Shown here: positions 8,723 to 17,835 of the stretch, piece by piece
Layout of the letters: every line of letters begins with the position of its first letter
How positions within the stretch are numbered: position 1 is the first letter of the stretch
Program-made: the position numbers and the translations under genes
Notes under the pieces: model-generated
The model's database searches: none
What the model was told of the DNA's origin: nothing
What the model saw: only the letters and a program-made list of their open reading frames with translations
NCBI RefSeq assembly: GCF_030848945.1
Contig: NZ_JANHAX010000007.1
Location: 1 to 64,000 of the forward strand
Direction of reading: 5' to 3'
Origin: Marimonas arenosa
Lineage (GTDB): Bacteria; Pseudomonadota; Alphaproteobacteria; Rhodobacterales; Rhodobacteraceae
DNA length: 64,000 nucleotides

Positions 8723-9214
8723 TCAATCGCGAATTTCATCGGCGTTTACTCCCCAAAGGGCCGATTTCGGTGCCCAGCCGCGGTAGCCCCCGGCCGACAG
8801 GCGGCACCAGTTCGTCAGGCACTCGCCGAGTCGGGCGATGACGCCGAGTTCGAGCCGGGCATTGACCGGGGTTTCGGGATCAGGGCCGAGATGCAGGGCG
8901 AGCATGTCCTGGTCGACGATCACCGTACGCGCACCCGACAGGAGCGAGTAATGCACCCAGCCGCCGGCGCCATCGCGGTCGCTCACGCGGCGCCAGTGGC
9001 CGTGTTCGGCAGTAACCTCGACCGGCATGCCCTTGCGCTGGAACACCCAGTCGATCCGGTGGGTGAGCGATGGTCCGCGGCGGACGTTGCATTCCTCGGT
9101 CTTGACCGAAACATAACGTGGAATCGGCAGGTTGGTGACGCTGCCGCGTTCCATCGCGGCGGCGGATTGCGCCACGCTCAGCATCACGACTGCCGTCAAA
9201 AGGAAGCGTCTCAT
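8723..9214 (-). CDS. Secreted bacterial SH3-domain protein
   Basis: Encodes 163 residues with a signal peptide (MRRFLLTAVVMLSVAQSAAA). Two SH3_4-type repeats follow: RYVSVKTEECNVRRGPSLTH...WRRVSDRDGAGGWVHYSLLSG, then ALHLGPDPETPVNARLELGV...CRLSAGGYRGWAPKSALWGV. Proteins of this type act in the periplasm or envelope and probably bind peptidoglycan or assemble envelope complexes. In many alphaproteobacteria the same small protein sits beside a 2-hydroxyacid dehydrogenase, as here, where the two are divergent across a 111-base gap. Confidence 0.88.
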   Translation of the reverse strand: MRRFLLTAVVMLSVAQSAAAMERGSVTNLPIPRYVSVKTEECNVRRGPSLTHRIDWVFQRKGMPVEVTAEHGHWRRVSDRDGAGGWVHYSLLSGARTVIVDQDMLALHLGPDPETPVNARLELGVIARLGECLTNWCRLSAGGYRGWAPKSALWGVNADEIRD

Positions 9215-9325
9215 CGCTTCTGCCCGTTTTGCCCCAAAGGAAATGCCAAGAGGTTCTTGTGCCCCGGCTGACTATCCGTCACTTTGCCAGTAAGACGCAG
9301 CCGATGGAAGCAGCCGGAGGAGCCC

Positions 9326-10312
9326 ATGCCCACGAAACGCCTGAGTGTTGTCGTAACGCGACGCTTGCCCGATGTGGTCGAGACAAGGATGAAGGAGCTC
9401 TTCGACGTGAGCTTGCGCGAGGACGACACTCCAATGACCCGGGCCGAGATGGTCGAGGCGGTCGGGCGGGCCGACGTTCTGGTGCCGACGATCACCGACG
9501 AGATCGATGCGGGGCTTCTGGGGCAGGCTGGCAACCAATTGAAACTCATCGCGAATTACGGTTCAGGTGTCGATCATATCGACGTCTCCACGGCGCGGCA
9601 GCGGGGCATTCTGGTCAGCAACACACCGGGCGTGTCGGCCGACGATACCGCCGACATGGCGCTGGCGCTGATGCTGGCGGTGACACGGCGGATTCCGGAA
9701 GGGCTGGAGCGGATGAAGGCGGGGGACTGGACCGGCTGGGCGCCGACCGCGCTGCTCGGCACGCGGATGCACGGCAAGCGACTGGGGATCCTCGGCATGG
9801 GCCGGATCGGCCAGGCCGTGGCACGCCGCGCCCGCGCCTTCGGGATGCAGATCCACTATCACAACCGCCACCGGCTGCGCGAGGAGACCGAGGCCGCCTT
9901 CGAAGCGACCTATTGGGAAAGCCTCGACCAGATGGTCGCACGGATGGACGTGATCTCGATCAACTGCCCGCACACCCCCTCGACCTTCCACCTGATGAAT
10001 GCCAGGCGCTTGAAACTGTTGAAGAAAGATGCGGTTCTCGTCAACACCTCGCGGGGCGAGGTGATCGACGAGAATGCGCTGGTGCGGCAGCTCGAGGCGG
10101 GCGCGTTGGGCGGTGCCGGGCTCGACGTGTTCGAGCATGGTGCCGAGGTCAATCCAAGGCTGCGCGAACTGCCGGGGGTGGTACTGACACCGCACATGGG
10201 CAGCGCCACTCAGGAAGGCCGCGTCGAGATGGGTGAGAAGGTGATCATCAACATCAAGACCTTCGACGACGGCCACCGTCCGCCCGACCAGGTGATCCCG
10301 GCAATGCTCTGA
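9326..10312 (+). CDS. D-isomer-specific 2-hydroxyacid dehydrogenase (glyoxylate/hydroxypyruvate reductase type)
   Basis: Encodes 328 residues. The NAD(P)-binding fold has LGILGMGRIGQAVARRARAF. Catalytic elements are the Arg in VNTSRGEVIDENAL, the Glu of the following helix and the His in VLTPHMGSAT. The N-terminal substrate domain contains LIANYGSGVDHIDVSTARQR and the dimerisation helix DDTADMALALMLAVTRR. The length and these motifs fit the GyaR/GRHPR group, which reduces glyoxylate or hydroxypyruvate, although substrate cannot be fixed from sequence. ATG 9326 is chosen for the GGAGG five bases upstream; an upstream in-frame start exists but lacks a good ribosome binding site. Confidence 0.9.
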   Translation: MPTKRLSVVVTRRLPDVVETRMKELFDVSLREDDTPMTRAEMVEAVGRADVLVPTITDEIDAGLLGQAGNQLKLIANYGSGVDHIDVSTARQRGILVSNTPGVSADDTADMALALMLAVTRRIPEGLERMKAGDWTGWAPTALLGTRMHGKRLGILGMGRIGQAVARRARAFGMQIHYHNRHRLREETEAAFEATYWESLDQMVARMDVISINCPHTPSTFHLMNARRLKLLKKDAVLVNTSRGEVIDENALVRQLEAGALGGAGLDVFEHGAEVNPRLRELPGVVLTPHMGSATQEGRVEMGEKVIINIKTFDDGHRPPDQVIPAML

Positions 10313-10727
10313 CCCGGCAGGGGTTAACGCCACCGTGCGGCCGAAATCGTTGGTATGGCAGCCTGGCTGGCAGGCTGGCTGGCACCCTGTCTGGCGCGCG
10401 GTGGGGTAGGAAATTAGCAAGGGGCGAGGTTAACGGGCCGTGCGGAGTCCGAACCTGTTCCGGGACGGTCCGCCGCTTTTTCGAGTCCGATGCGACCCCC
10501 GGTTCTCACGGATAAGCGGGAGCCCACGGCGCGCTGCCGGCCCGGCCAGGTTCTCGCACACCCCGGCAACCCGAATGTCGGCATCACGCCAATGGGGCGA
10601 TGATTGCAGCGTCCCCGATGAAGTCCCTGCACCGCGTATCCCGGCATGCTCGCACAAGGAGACGGAGCGGCGAATTGCCAAGGGGCCGGGTTCTCGCGCA
10701 TGATGATGCGGATGGAGAGGAGGCGTC
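10313..10727. other. 415-base gene-free stretch
   Basis: No reading frame here looks like a protein. It contains a run of GCTGG/CAGG units at about 10358-10392, within which GCCTG and CAGGC can pair over GCTGG, but no T-tract follows. The end of the stretch presumably carries the promoter of the gamma-glutamyltransferase gene; I cannot place it. Confidence 0.4.
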
Positions 10728-12530
10728 ATGGCCGGGGTTCGGATGATTTTCATACTTGCGGCGGTGTTCTGGGGCAGTTTCGCGCCCCGGGGTTCGGCCC
10801 AGGAGGCTGCCGACCGCGTGGCGCCGGAGACGGCGACGGCGCTGGGCACCGAGCTGGACGGTCCGGCGCTGGCCGAGGCGCAGTCACTCAAGGCAGCCGG
10901 CCGGCCGGTGCGTTCCGAGACCTGGATGATCGCGGCCGCCAACCCGCATGCCGTGGCTGCGGGCGCACGGGTGCTGGCCGAGGGCGGCAGCGCCGCGGAC
11001 GCAATGGTGGCGGTCCAACTGGTGCTGGGACTGGTCGAGCCGCAGAGCTCGGGGCTTGGCGGCGGCGCCTTCCTGGTTTGGTACGATGCCGAACGCGGCA
11101 CGCTGACCACGCTGGACGGACGCGAGACCGCGCCGCTTGCCGCCGGACCGACGCTGTTTCAGGACGAGGCCGGCGCACCGCTCAAGTTCTTCGATGCCGT
11201 GGTGGGGGGGCGCTCGGTGGGGGTACCGGGCACGCCGGCGCTGATGCAGAAGGCGCACGCAAACTGGGGGCGGATGGATTGGGCGGGTCTTTTTGTTGAG
11301 GCGATACGGCTGGCCGAGGAGGGATTCCCGGTCTCGGCCCGGTTGGCGGCGATGGTCAACGCCGACCGCGAGCGGCTGGCGCGCGATCCGGAGACGCGGC
11401 GCTATTTCCTGCCGGACGGTGTCGCCGTGGCCGAGGGATATCTGCTGAGGAACCCCGCCTACGCCGAGACTCTGCGGGCCATGGCCGGGCAAGGGGTGGG
11501 CCAGTTCTATTCCGGACAGATTGCGCGTGACATCGTCGCCAAGGTGCAGGGCGCCGACGGCAATCCGGGCCTGCTGACCGAAATCGACATGATGCTTTAC
11601 CAGGTCCGGGAGCGCGACGCGGTCTGTGCGCCCTATCGGGCCTTGCAGGTCTGCGGCATGGGACCACCGAGCTCGGGCGGGCTGACCGTGGGCCAGATCC
11701 TGGGGATGTTGGCGGCCTATGACCTGGCCGCGTTGGGCCCCGACAGCGCCGAAGCCTGGCGCCTGATCGGCGATGCCAGCCGGCTGGCCTTTGCCGACCG
11801 CGGCCGTTACATGGCCGACAGTGACTATGTGCCGGTGCCGGTGGCGGGGTTGCTCGCACCGGACTATCTGGCCGGGCGGGGGGCGCTGCTGGCGGGCGAT
11901 GATGCCCTGCCCGAAGTGGCGCCGGGCAAGCCCGAGTTCGACCATGCGCTCAATTGGGCCGATGACACCACGATCGAGCTGCCGTCGACCTCGCATATCT
12001 CGATCGTCGACCGCGACGGCAACGCCCTGGCGATGACGACCACCATCGAAAACGCCTTTGGCTCGCGGCTGATGGTACGGGGATTCCTGCTGAACAATGA
12101 ACTCACCGATTTCTCGTTCCGCAGCCATCGCGACGGTGTGCCGGTGGCCAACCGGGTCGAGCCTGGCAAACGGCCGCGTTCGTCGATGGCGCCGACCATT
12201 GTGCTGGAGGATGGCAAGCCGGTTCTGGTGGTCGGCAGTCCCGGGGGCAGCCGGATCATCGGCTATGTCGCCAAGACGATCATCGCCTGGGCCGACTGGG
12301 GGATGGATGTGCAGCAGGCCGTGGCGCTGCCGCACCTGGTCAACCGCTTTGGAGCCTATGATCTCGAGGCGGGTACGGCGGCCGAAGCGCTCGCGGGCCC
12401 GCTTGGGGCGCTGGGCTACGAGATCCGCACCCGGGGGCTCAATTCAGGCCTGCACGCAATCGAAATCACCGCCGACGGGCTGCAAGGCGGCGCCGATCCG
12501 CGGCGCGAAGGGGTGGCGCTGGGCGAGTGA
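10728..12530 (+). CDS. ggt: Gamma-glutamyltransferase / glutathione hydrolase precursor
   Basis: Encodes 600 residues with a signal peptide (MAGVRMIFILAAVFWGSFAP). Family landmarks include ANPHAVAAGARVLAEGGSAA, SSGLGGGAFLVWYD, GPPSSGGLTVGQILGML and RPRSSMAPTIVLEDGKP. The catalytic threonine that becomes the N-terminus of the small subunit after self-cleavage is Thr421 in LPSTSHISIVDRDGNAL. The enzyme works in the periplasm, hydrolysing or transferring the gamma-glutamyl group of glutathione. Length is normal for the family. A ribosome binding site GGAGAGGAGG lies shortly upstream of ATG 10728. Confidence 0.95.
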   Translation: MAGVRMIFILAAVFWGSFAPRGSAQEAADRVAPETATALGTELDGPALAEAQSLKAAGRPVRSETWMIAAANPHAVAAGARVLAEGGSAADAMVAVQLVLGLVEPQSSGLGGGAFLVWYDAERGTLTTLDGRETAPLAAGPTLFQDEAGAPLKFFDAVVGGRSVGVPGTPALMQKAHANWGRMDWAGLFVEAIRLAEEGFPVSARLAAMVNADRERLARDPETRRYFLPDGVAVAEGYLLRNPAYAETLRAMAGQGVGQFYSGQIARDIVAKVQGADGNPGLLTEIDMMLYQVRERDAVCAPYRALQVCGMGPPSSGGLTVGQILGMLAAYDLAALGPDSAEAWRLIGDASRLAFADRGRYMADSDYVPVPVAGLLAPDYLAGRGALLAGDDALPEVAPGKPEFDHALNWADDTTIELPSTSHISIVDRDGNALAMTTTIENAFGSRLMVRGFLLNNELTDFSFRSHRDGVPVANRVEPGKRPRSSMAPTIVLEDGKPVLVVGSPGGSRIIGYVAKTIIAWADWGMDVQQAVALPHLVNRFGAYDLEAGTAAEALAGPLGALGYEIRTRGLNSGLHAIEITADGLQGGADPRREGVALGE

Positions 12531-12614
12531 GCCGCGCCTTGATCCTGCCCTGAAGCTTTCAAGAAATCGGCGGTTTGCGGTGGCAGTCTGAATCACCACC
12601 ATGCGAGTCAGCCG

Positions 12615-13313
12615 ATGTTTCCGTTCACGTTCGTCTTTGACATTTTTCTCTTCCGGCGCAGTCCAACTGCTTTTCTGTTCGTCCTTGCATCAGTTTTTCT
12701 TCTTTTTATCGCGATCCTGTTCCTGGTGATGAGCACGGGCCAGCGGAGCTATGGGTTGCGGGATTTCAGCAACGATATGGCGGTCATGACGGGCGCGAAA
12801 AGTGCCGATCCGCGGGGGTTTCTTCGCCACCAGCTGCCGCCGGTCCCGCAGGGCTGGGTGCGGCGCGATTACCTGCGCGGAGAGGGCGAAGCGGTGGTGC
12901 AAGGGGCACACGAACTGGGCCGGACGGCGCGGCTGCGCGCCGGTGGCGATCTGGAGCGGTTCGGCTTCTATACCGCGGGCGGCGGCGACCAGCTGGCGCA
13001 GGTCTATGCCAAGGGCGACCAGCGCATCGTGCTGGGACTGCGGCGGCCGCCGCGCGTGTTCGCGCCGGGCAAGGCGGCGTTGGCGGTTACGGCGCTGGCG
13101 CATGGTGCGGAGATGCCGCACGAGGCGGAAATCGTCGCCGGCGATTTGATCTTCCGACGCCGGGTGCGGGCCTTGCCCGAGACCGAGGCGCTGATGCCCT
13201 ATGATTTCTACCGGGCCGATGCGCCGGGCGGGATGGTGATCGAACTGATCAGCAACACGCCATTGGAGGAGGTCGAGGCCTTCCTGGCGCGGATCGACCT
13301 GGCGCGGCGTTGA
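12615..13313 (+). CDS. Membrane-anchored protein of unknown function (GWVRR protein A)
   Basis: Encodes 232 residues that I cannot assign to a named family. Residues about 17-40 form one strong transmembrane helix (TAFLFVLASVFLLFIAILFL). An extracytoplasmic or cytoplasmic domain follows with LPPVPQGWVRRDYLRGEGE, then alternating short hydrophobic strands and a final helix (NTPLEEVEAFLARIDLARR). The next gene has the same plan: one N-terminal membrane segment, LPxxPxGWVRR, a strand-rich domain and an amphipathic helix. Both genes also have GGCAGTCTG 25-35 bases before the start. They look like a diverged tandem duplication. It follows ggt on the same strand after 84 bases. Confidence 0.8.
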   Translation: MFPFTFVFDIFLFRRSPTAFLFVLASVFLLFIAILFLVMSTGQRSYGLRDFSNDMAVMTGAKSADPRGFLRHQLPPVPQGWVRRDYLRGEGEAVVQGAHELGRTARLRAGGDLERFGFYTAGGGDQLAQVYAKGDQRIVLGLRRPPRVFAPGKAALAVTALAHGAEMPHEAEIVAGDLIFRRRVRALPETEALMPYDFYRADAPGGMVIELISNTPLEEVEAFLARIDLARR

Positions 13314-13404
13314 GCGCCAGAAATTACCGCGTTGGTTGCAAAGTTATGCCTGATTTCAGGGGCAGTCTGTTTCCAGACAGTAAACAGGTTCGGAGAGTCG
13401 GGGC

Positions 13405-15060
13405 ATGAATTCCTATGCAATCGGTTTCGTGGCGGTGCTTGGCGTGGTCGGGCTCGGTGTGGATTACCACCAGCAGAGCACCAAGGCGGGGCTGTCGCTC
13501 GGCCAGATGGGTCCAGGCGACTACGTCGCCACGATCAGTGCGCGCATCGACGGCGCGAAAGCCGAGAAGATGGCGAAGCTGGCCGAATCCAACCGCAAGA
13601 AGGCCTGGAAAGAGGGCGGCAAGCCGTTCCTGCCGGACGCGCCGGCTGGCTGGGTGCGGCGCGGTTTCGACGAAGGCGACAACACTGCCATCCTGCCGGC
13701 ACGGCGGATGAAGAAAATGGGCACGCATGGCGACGCCAACTATCTGGCGGCAGCCAAGATGCTCACTGGCCCAGACGGAGGCGGCAGCAAGGCCGGAGCT
13801 GGCATCGCCAACCTGATGGGGCAGCGCAGCGCCGCCGACATCCGGGAAGAGGTGGCCACCCGCAGCTGGGTCTACGAGCGTGGCGACGAGTCCGTGTTCG
13901 TCGAGATCAAGACCCACAAGGCGCCGGGGCTCAATTCCCTAGTCGGCAATGTCGCGGCCACCATCGATGCGTCGTTCGGCGGCCTGGAGGGGAGCGACCG
14001 GGGGTTTGCCGTGATCGGCGGGGTGGGCTTTACCGAGGCGCTGAACTCCGACGGGCAGCATCCCAACCATTACCGAATCCTGAATGGCCGGATCGGCTTT
14101 GGCCAGGAACTGCGTATCCGGGTGCACGCCAACGCCTCGACCGCGTCGACCCGCGAGATCCTCGAAGCGATCGACTATGACGGGCTGAATGCTTTGCTCA
14201 GGACCCCGATGGCCAGTGTCGGCAACGGCATGACCCCGCCGCCGGGCACGGAACAGGAAAAGCTCGCCGAGGCGATGCTGAGTCTGCGCCAGGAGTTCGA
14301 AACGCTGCTGGCGCAGGAGGCGCAATACCGGGTGCAGAATATCAATGGCGGGGCGCTGATGATCAACACGCTGGCACAGGGCTATGGTGCGGGCGTGGAC
14401 GGGGTGACCGATCTGACCGGCGGCAAGGCGGTGAACATGGAGACGCTGATCCGGGCCGGCTATCGTCAGGCGATGCGCGACCTGATGGAAGGCCGTGACG
14501 GCTATGCCGCGCTGGGCGAGGTCGGCCAGAGCTTCGGTGTGGCGGTGGCACAGAACCAGGCGCAGTTGCCCGATGCCGAAGAGGACAGCCCGATGCCGGA
14601 AATGCCGAAGATGTCGGCGGCGCTGGCCGCCGAACTGGGGGTGCTTGAGAGTGTCGACAGTCCAGGTGACGGCGCGTCGCAGGGCGCCGGGTCGAACGCA
14701 CCGGGGTCGCTTGAAGGAAGAAAGGCCGACGCGAAAAAGGTCGCCAAGGCGCTGGGTATGAACGGCTCGCAAGCCGATGCGACGATCGCCAGCATGTCTT
14801 CGATTGCCCGAATGGTGGAGCAAGACAATGCGGGACCCCAACCGCGCAGCAATGAACCAGCGGTTCAGAAAAACGAAGAATCTGGTGGTTTCATGAGCGG
14901 CCTGCGCGGGCTTTTCGGAGGTGGCGAAAAATCGGGCACGGTCCGGCAATCGCGCGAAAAGGTCGAAATCCGGCGGCTGGGCAGCGGCGGCGGCACGCGG
15001 CTGGGCAGCGGTGGCGGCTGTGGCGCCGGCAAGTTCTGCGAGGCCAAGGATCAGAAGTGA
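13405..15060 (+). CDS. Membrane-anchored protein of unknown function (GWVRR protein B)
   Basis: Encodes 551 residues. An N-terminal hydrophobic segment (YAIGFVAVLGVVGLGVDY) is followed by a Lys/Ala-rich helix and LPDAPAGWVRRGFDEGDN, which matches the preceding gene's product. A strand-rich domain (about 155-260) ends in STREILEAIDYDGLNALL. The second half is helical (EKLAEAMLSLRQEFETLLAQ), then low-complexity, and the tail has two RLGSGGG units and a CGAGKFC cysteine pair. No family is recognised. An intrinsic terminator follows 28 bases after the stop, so this gene ends the transcription unit that begins at 12615 or at ggt. Confidence 0.8.
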   Translation: MNSYAIGFVAVLGVVGLGVDYHQQSTKAGLSLGQMGPGDYVATISARIDGAKAEKMAKLAESNRKKAWKEGGKPFLPDAPAGWVRRGFDEGDNTAILPARRMKKMGTHGDANYLAAAKMLTGPDGGGSKAGAGIANLMGQRSAADIREEVATRSWVYERGDESVFVEIKTHKAPGLNSLVGNVAATIDASFGGLEGSDRGFAVIGGVGFTEALNSDGQHPNHYRILNGRIGFGQELRIRVHANASTASTREILEAIDYDGLNALLRTPMASVGNGMTPPPGTEQEKLAEAMLSLRQEFETLLAQEAQYRVQNINGGALMINTLAQGYGAGVDGVTDLTGGKAVNMETLIRAGYRQAMRDLMEGRDGYAALGEVGQSFGVAVAQNQAQLPDAEEDSPMPEMPKMSAALAAELGVLESVDSPGDGASQGAGSNAPGSLEGRKADAKKVAKALGMNGSQADATIASMSSIARMVEQDNAGPQPRSNEPAVQKNEESGGFMSGLRGLFGGGEKSGTVRQSREKVEIRRLGSGGGTRLGSGGGCGAGKFCEAKDQK

Positions 15061-15088
15061 TCGCGCAACAGAGACGCGACATCCCAGA

Positions 15089-15120
15089 CGCGGTTCGGCT
15101 GATGCCGGGCCGCGTTTTTT
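15089..15120 (+). terminator. Intrinsic terminator after GWVRR protein B
   Basis: An 11-base-pair stem (15089-15099 with 15104-15114, two G-T pairs) closes a TGAT loop and is followed directly by six T residues. Confidence 0.9.
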
Positions 15121-15247
15121 CTGCCGGCGAAGCCGGTGGGCGCGGCCTAGGTCGGATTCAGGCGATCAAGGGTCGGCTGGGCTGTGCGGAAAATCCCGGG
15201 TGCGTTAAAAGCGAGGGAACGACCATCTGACCCGGAGGGGCCTCCCC

Positions 15248-17752
15248 ATGAAAACCCAAGTGAAAGCCCTTGTCGTCGGCGGCGGTGCCGTCGGCACCTC
15301 GATTGCCTATCATCTGGCCAGGGCCGGGTGGTCCGACGTCATGCTGCTGGAGCGCGACGAGCTGACGAGCGGGTCGACCTGGCACGCGGCGGGGCTGCTG
15401 CCCTTGTTCAACATGTCCTACGCCACCACCCACATCCACCAGTATTCGGTCGAGTTTTACAAGACGCTGGAAGAGGAAACCGGGCTCGATGCCGGCTTCT
15501 TCGTGGTCGGCAACCTGCGCATGGCGCAGACCGATGCCCGGATGGACGAATATCAGCTCTATGCCACGACGGCTGAGACCTGCGGTGTGCCATATGAGTT
15601 TCTGAGCCCAAAGGAGATCAAGGAGCGTTGGCCGCTGGTGCGGACCGAGGACCTGAAAGGCGCGCTCTATCACCCGACCGACGGTTATATCAACCCGGCC
15701 GACGTGACCATGGCGATGGCCAAGGGCGCGCGCCAGCGCGGCGTGACGATCGAGCGCAAGTGGCAGGCCGATGGCTATGAATGGAAGGGCGATCACTGGG
15801 ACGTGACGCTGACAAAGATGGTAGAAAAGGGCGGTAACCTGGTGCCCAGCGACGAGCAGGTGGTGGTCAGCGCTGAGCACGTCGTCACCGCGACCGGCAA
15901 CCATGCGCAGCGCACGGCGAAGCTTTTGGGGATCAAGATGCCGGCGATCCCGGTCGAGCATCAGTTTATCGTGACCGAGCCGGACCCGGCCTTGGTCGAA
16001 TACCGCAAGAACGGCGGCGCCGAGCATCCGGTTCTGCGCGATGCCGATGCCAAGTGGTATGTCCGCGAGGAGCGCGGCGGCTGGATTCTCGGACCTTACG
16101 AGCGCAATGCGCCGGCGCGGTTTGCCTATGGCGTGCCCGACAGTTTCCGCGCCGATCTCTTCCCGCTCGACCTGGAGCGGATCGAGGAGGAATACATGAG
16201 CATGATCCACCGGATCCCCTCGACCGAAGAAGTGGGGTTGAAGGACGATTTCAACGGGCCGATCTGCTATACGCCTGACGGCAATCCGCTGGTGGGCCCG
16301 GCGCCGGGGCTGCGCAACATGTGGCTGGCCGAAGGCTTCTCGTTCGGGATCACCGCTGCCGGGGGAACGGGATATTACCTGGCGCAGATGATGGTCGAGG
16401 GCGAGGCCGAGATCGACATGGCGAGCCTCGATCCCAAGCGCTATTCGCAGCACTGGATGACGACCGAATACGCGGTCAAGAAGAACGAGGAGTGCTACGA
16501 GCACGTCTATGTCCTGCACCACCCGGATGAGGAGCGCGAAGCGTGCCGGCCGCTCAGGACCGCGCCGGCCTATGACCGGCAGAAGGCCAAGGGCGCGCAG
16601 TTCGGTCAGGTCAACGGTTGGGAGCGGCCGAACTATTACGGACCGCTGGATGCGCCCGAGCGGTTCGACCATGACGCGCGGTCGTTCCGCCGCGGCGGCT
16701 GGTGGCAATATGCCGTTGACGAGGCCAAGGCGATCCGCGAGGGCGTTGGCCTGATCGACGCGACCGCCTTTACCAAGCACGTGGTCAGGGGGCCGGGGGC
16801 GACGGCGTTCCTCGACTGGTTCACCTGCAACAAGCTACCGCGCGTCGGGCGGATCAACCTGACCTACGCGCTGACGGGTGCGGGCACGACGCGCACGGAA
16901 TACACCATCGTGCGGCGGGGCGAGGATGAGTATTACCTCGTCTCGGCAGGCGCGTGGAGCGAATACGATGCCGATTACCTGCGCAAGGCAGCCGAGAACA
17001 AGGCTGGCGAGTTTGGCTATGTCGAGATCCAGGACGTGACCAACCAGTGGGGCGTTTTCGCCATTGCCGGGCCGAAATCGCGCGACGTGTTGCGCGAGGT
17101 GATCAAGGATGCCGAGCCCGACACAGCGCTGTCGAACAAGCGTTTCCCGTGGCTCAGCGCCCGCGATATCGAGCTGGGCATGTGCCCGGTGCGCGCCATC
17201 AGGGTGGCCTATACCGGCGAGCTGGGCTGGGAGCTGCATCACCCGATCGAGATGCAGAATTACCTGTGGGACCTGCTGCTGGAGGCGGGCGAAAGGCACG
17301 GGATGAAGCTGGTCGGCGCGCGGGCGCAGAACTGGCTGCGGCAGGAGAAGTCCTATCGCGCCTTCGGCACCGAACTGGGCCGCGACGCCACGCCTGCCGA
17401 GGCCGACCTGCCGCGGTTCATCGACCTGTCCAAGGAATTCCACGGCAAGGCCGAGATGGAGGCCAAGGGGATCCGGTCGAAATGCGTGACGCTTTTGATC
17501 GACGGACCCGAAGACGCCGACCCGTGGGGCCGCGAGGCGCTCTACGATGGCGGCACCAAGGTCGGGCGCCTGACCTCGGGCGGCTATTCGGTGGTGTTCG
17601 GCAAGTCGATCGGTATGGGGTATGTGTCACCGGAGCTGGCCAAGGTCGGCCAGACGCTGAAGGTGAAGATGCAGAACCGGTTGTGGGATTGCGAGATCGT
17701 CGAGGACAGCCCTTACGATCCGAAGAACGAAAACATCCGGGTCGACGGGTAG
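15248..17752 (+). CDS. Dimethylglycine/sarcosine dehydrogenase-like flavoprotein (FAD oxidoreductase-GcvT fusion)
   Basis: Encodes 834 residues. The N-terminal FAD-dependent oxidase domain has VVGGGAVGTSIAYHL and STWHAAGLLP, where His46 is in the position used for covalent FAD attachment in dimethylglycine dehydrogenase. A linker domain follows, then a folate-binding GcvT domain from about 430 (FLDWFTCNKLPRVGRINLTY, ELGWELHHPIEMQNYLWDLL) and a GcvT C-terminal barrel. The reaction is probably oxidative N-demethylation of dimethylglycine, sarcosine or a related methylamine, with the methyl group passed to tetrahydrofolate, as in glycine betaine breakdown. Substrate cannot be set from sequence. 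The gene is bounded by a terminator on each side and has a GGAGGGG ribosome binding site. Confidence 0.88.
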   Translation: MKTQVKALVVGGGAVGTSIAYHLARAGWSDVMLLERDELTSGSTWHAAGLLPLFNMSYATTHIHQYSVEFYKTLEEETGLDAGFFVVGNLRMAQTDARMDEYQLYATTAETCGVPYEFLSPKEIKERWPLVRTEDLKGALYHPTDGYINPADVTMAMAKGARQRGVTIERKWQADGYEWKGDHWDVTLTKMVEKGGNLVPSDEQVVVSAEHVVTATGNHAQRTAKLLGIKMPAIPVEHQFIVTEPDPALVEYRKNGGAEHPVLRDADAKWYVREERGGWILGPYERNAPARFAYGVPDSFRADLFPLDLERIEEEYMSMIHRIPSTEEVGLKDDFNGPICYTPDGNPLVGPAPGLRNMWLAEGFSFGITAAGGTGYYLAQMMVEGEAEIDMASLDPKRYSQHWMTTEYAVKKNEECYEHVYVLHHPDEEREACRPLRTAPAYDRQKAKGAQFGQVNGWERPNYYGPLDAPERFDHDARSFRRGGWWQYAVDEAKAIREGVGLIDATAFTKHVVRGPGATAFLDWFTCNKLPRVGRINLTYALTGAGTTRTEYTIVRRGEDEYYLVSAGAWSEYDADYLRKAAENKAGEFGYVEIQDVTNQWGVFAIAGPKSRDVLREVIKDAEPDTALSNKRFPWLSARDIELGMCPVRAIRVAYTGELGWELHHPIEMQNYLWDLLLEAGERHGMKLVGARAQNWLRQEKSYRAFGTELGRDATPAEADLPRFIDLSKEFHGKAEMEAKGIRSKCVTLLIDGPEDADPWGREALYDGGTKVGRLTSGGYSVVFGKSIGMGYVSPELAKVGQTLKVKMQNRLWDCEIVEDSPYDPKNENIRVDG

Positions 17753-17798
17753 CGCCCTGTTCCCCTGACGCGTAGCTCTGCAGCAACGAAAAGGCATA

Positions 17799-17818
17799 GG
17801 CCGGGGATTTCCCCGGCC
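17799..17818. terminator. Hairpin between convergent genes
   Basis: A perfect eight-base-pair GGCCGGGG/CCCCGGCC stem with an ATTT loop lies between two convergent genes. It is followed by AATTTCGTTT on the plus strand and by a weak AAATT-flanked context on the minus strand, so it could stop transcription from both sides. Confidence 0.75.
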
Positions 17819-17835
17819 AATTTCGTTTCAGAGCC

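Noticed and set aside
10355-10394. GCTGG/CAGG repeats as a terminator of the hydroxyacid dehydrogenase gene
   Set aside because: Only a five-base stem can form cleanly and no T-tract follows.
15158-16780. A 540-codon open frame on the minus strand
   Set aside because: It is antisense to the dimethylglycine dehydrogenase-like gene and has no domain-like pattern.
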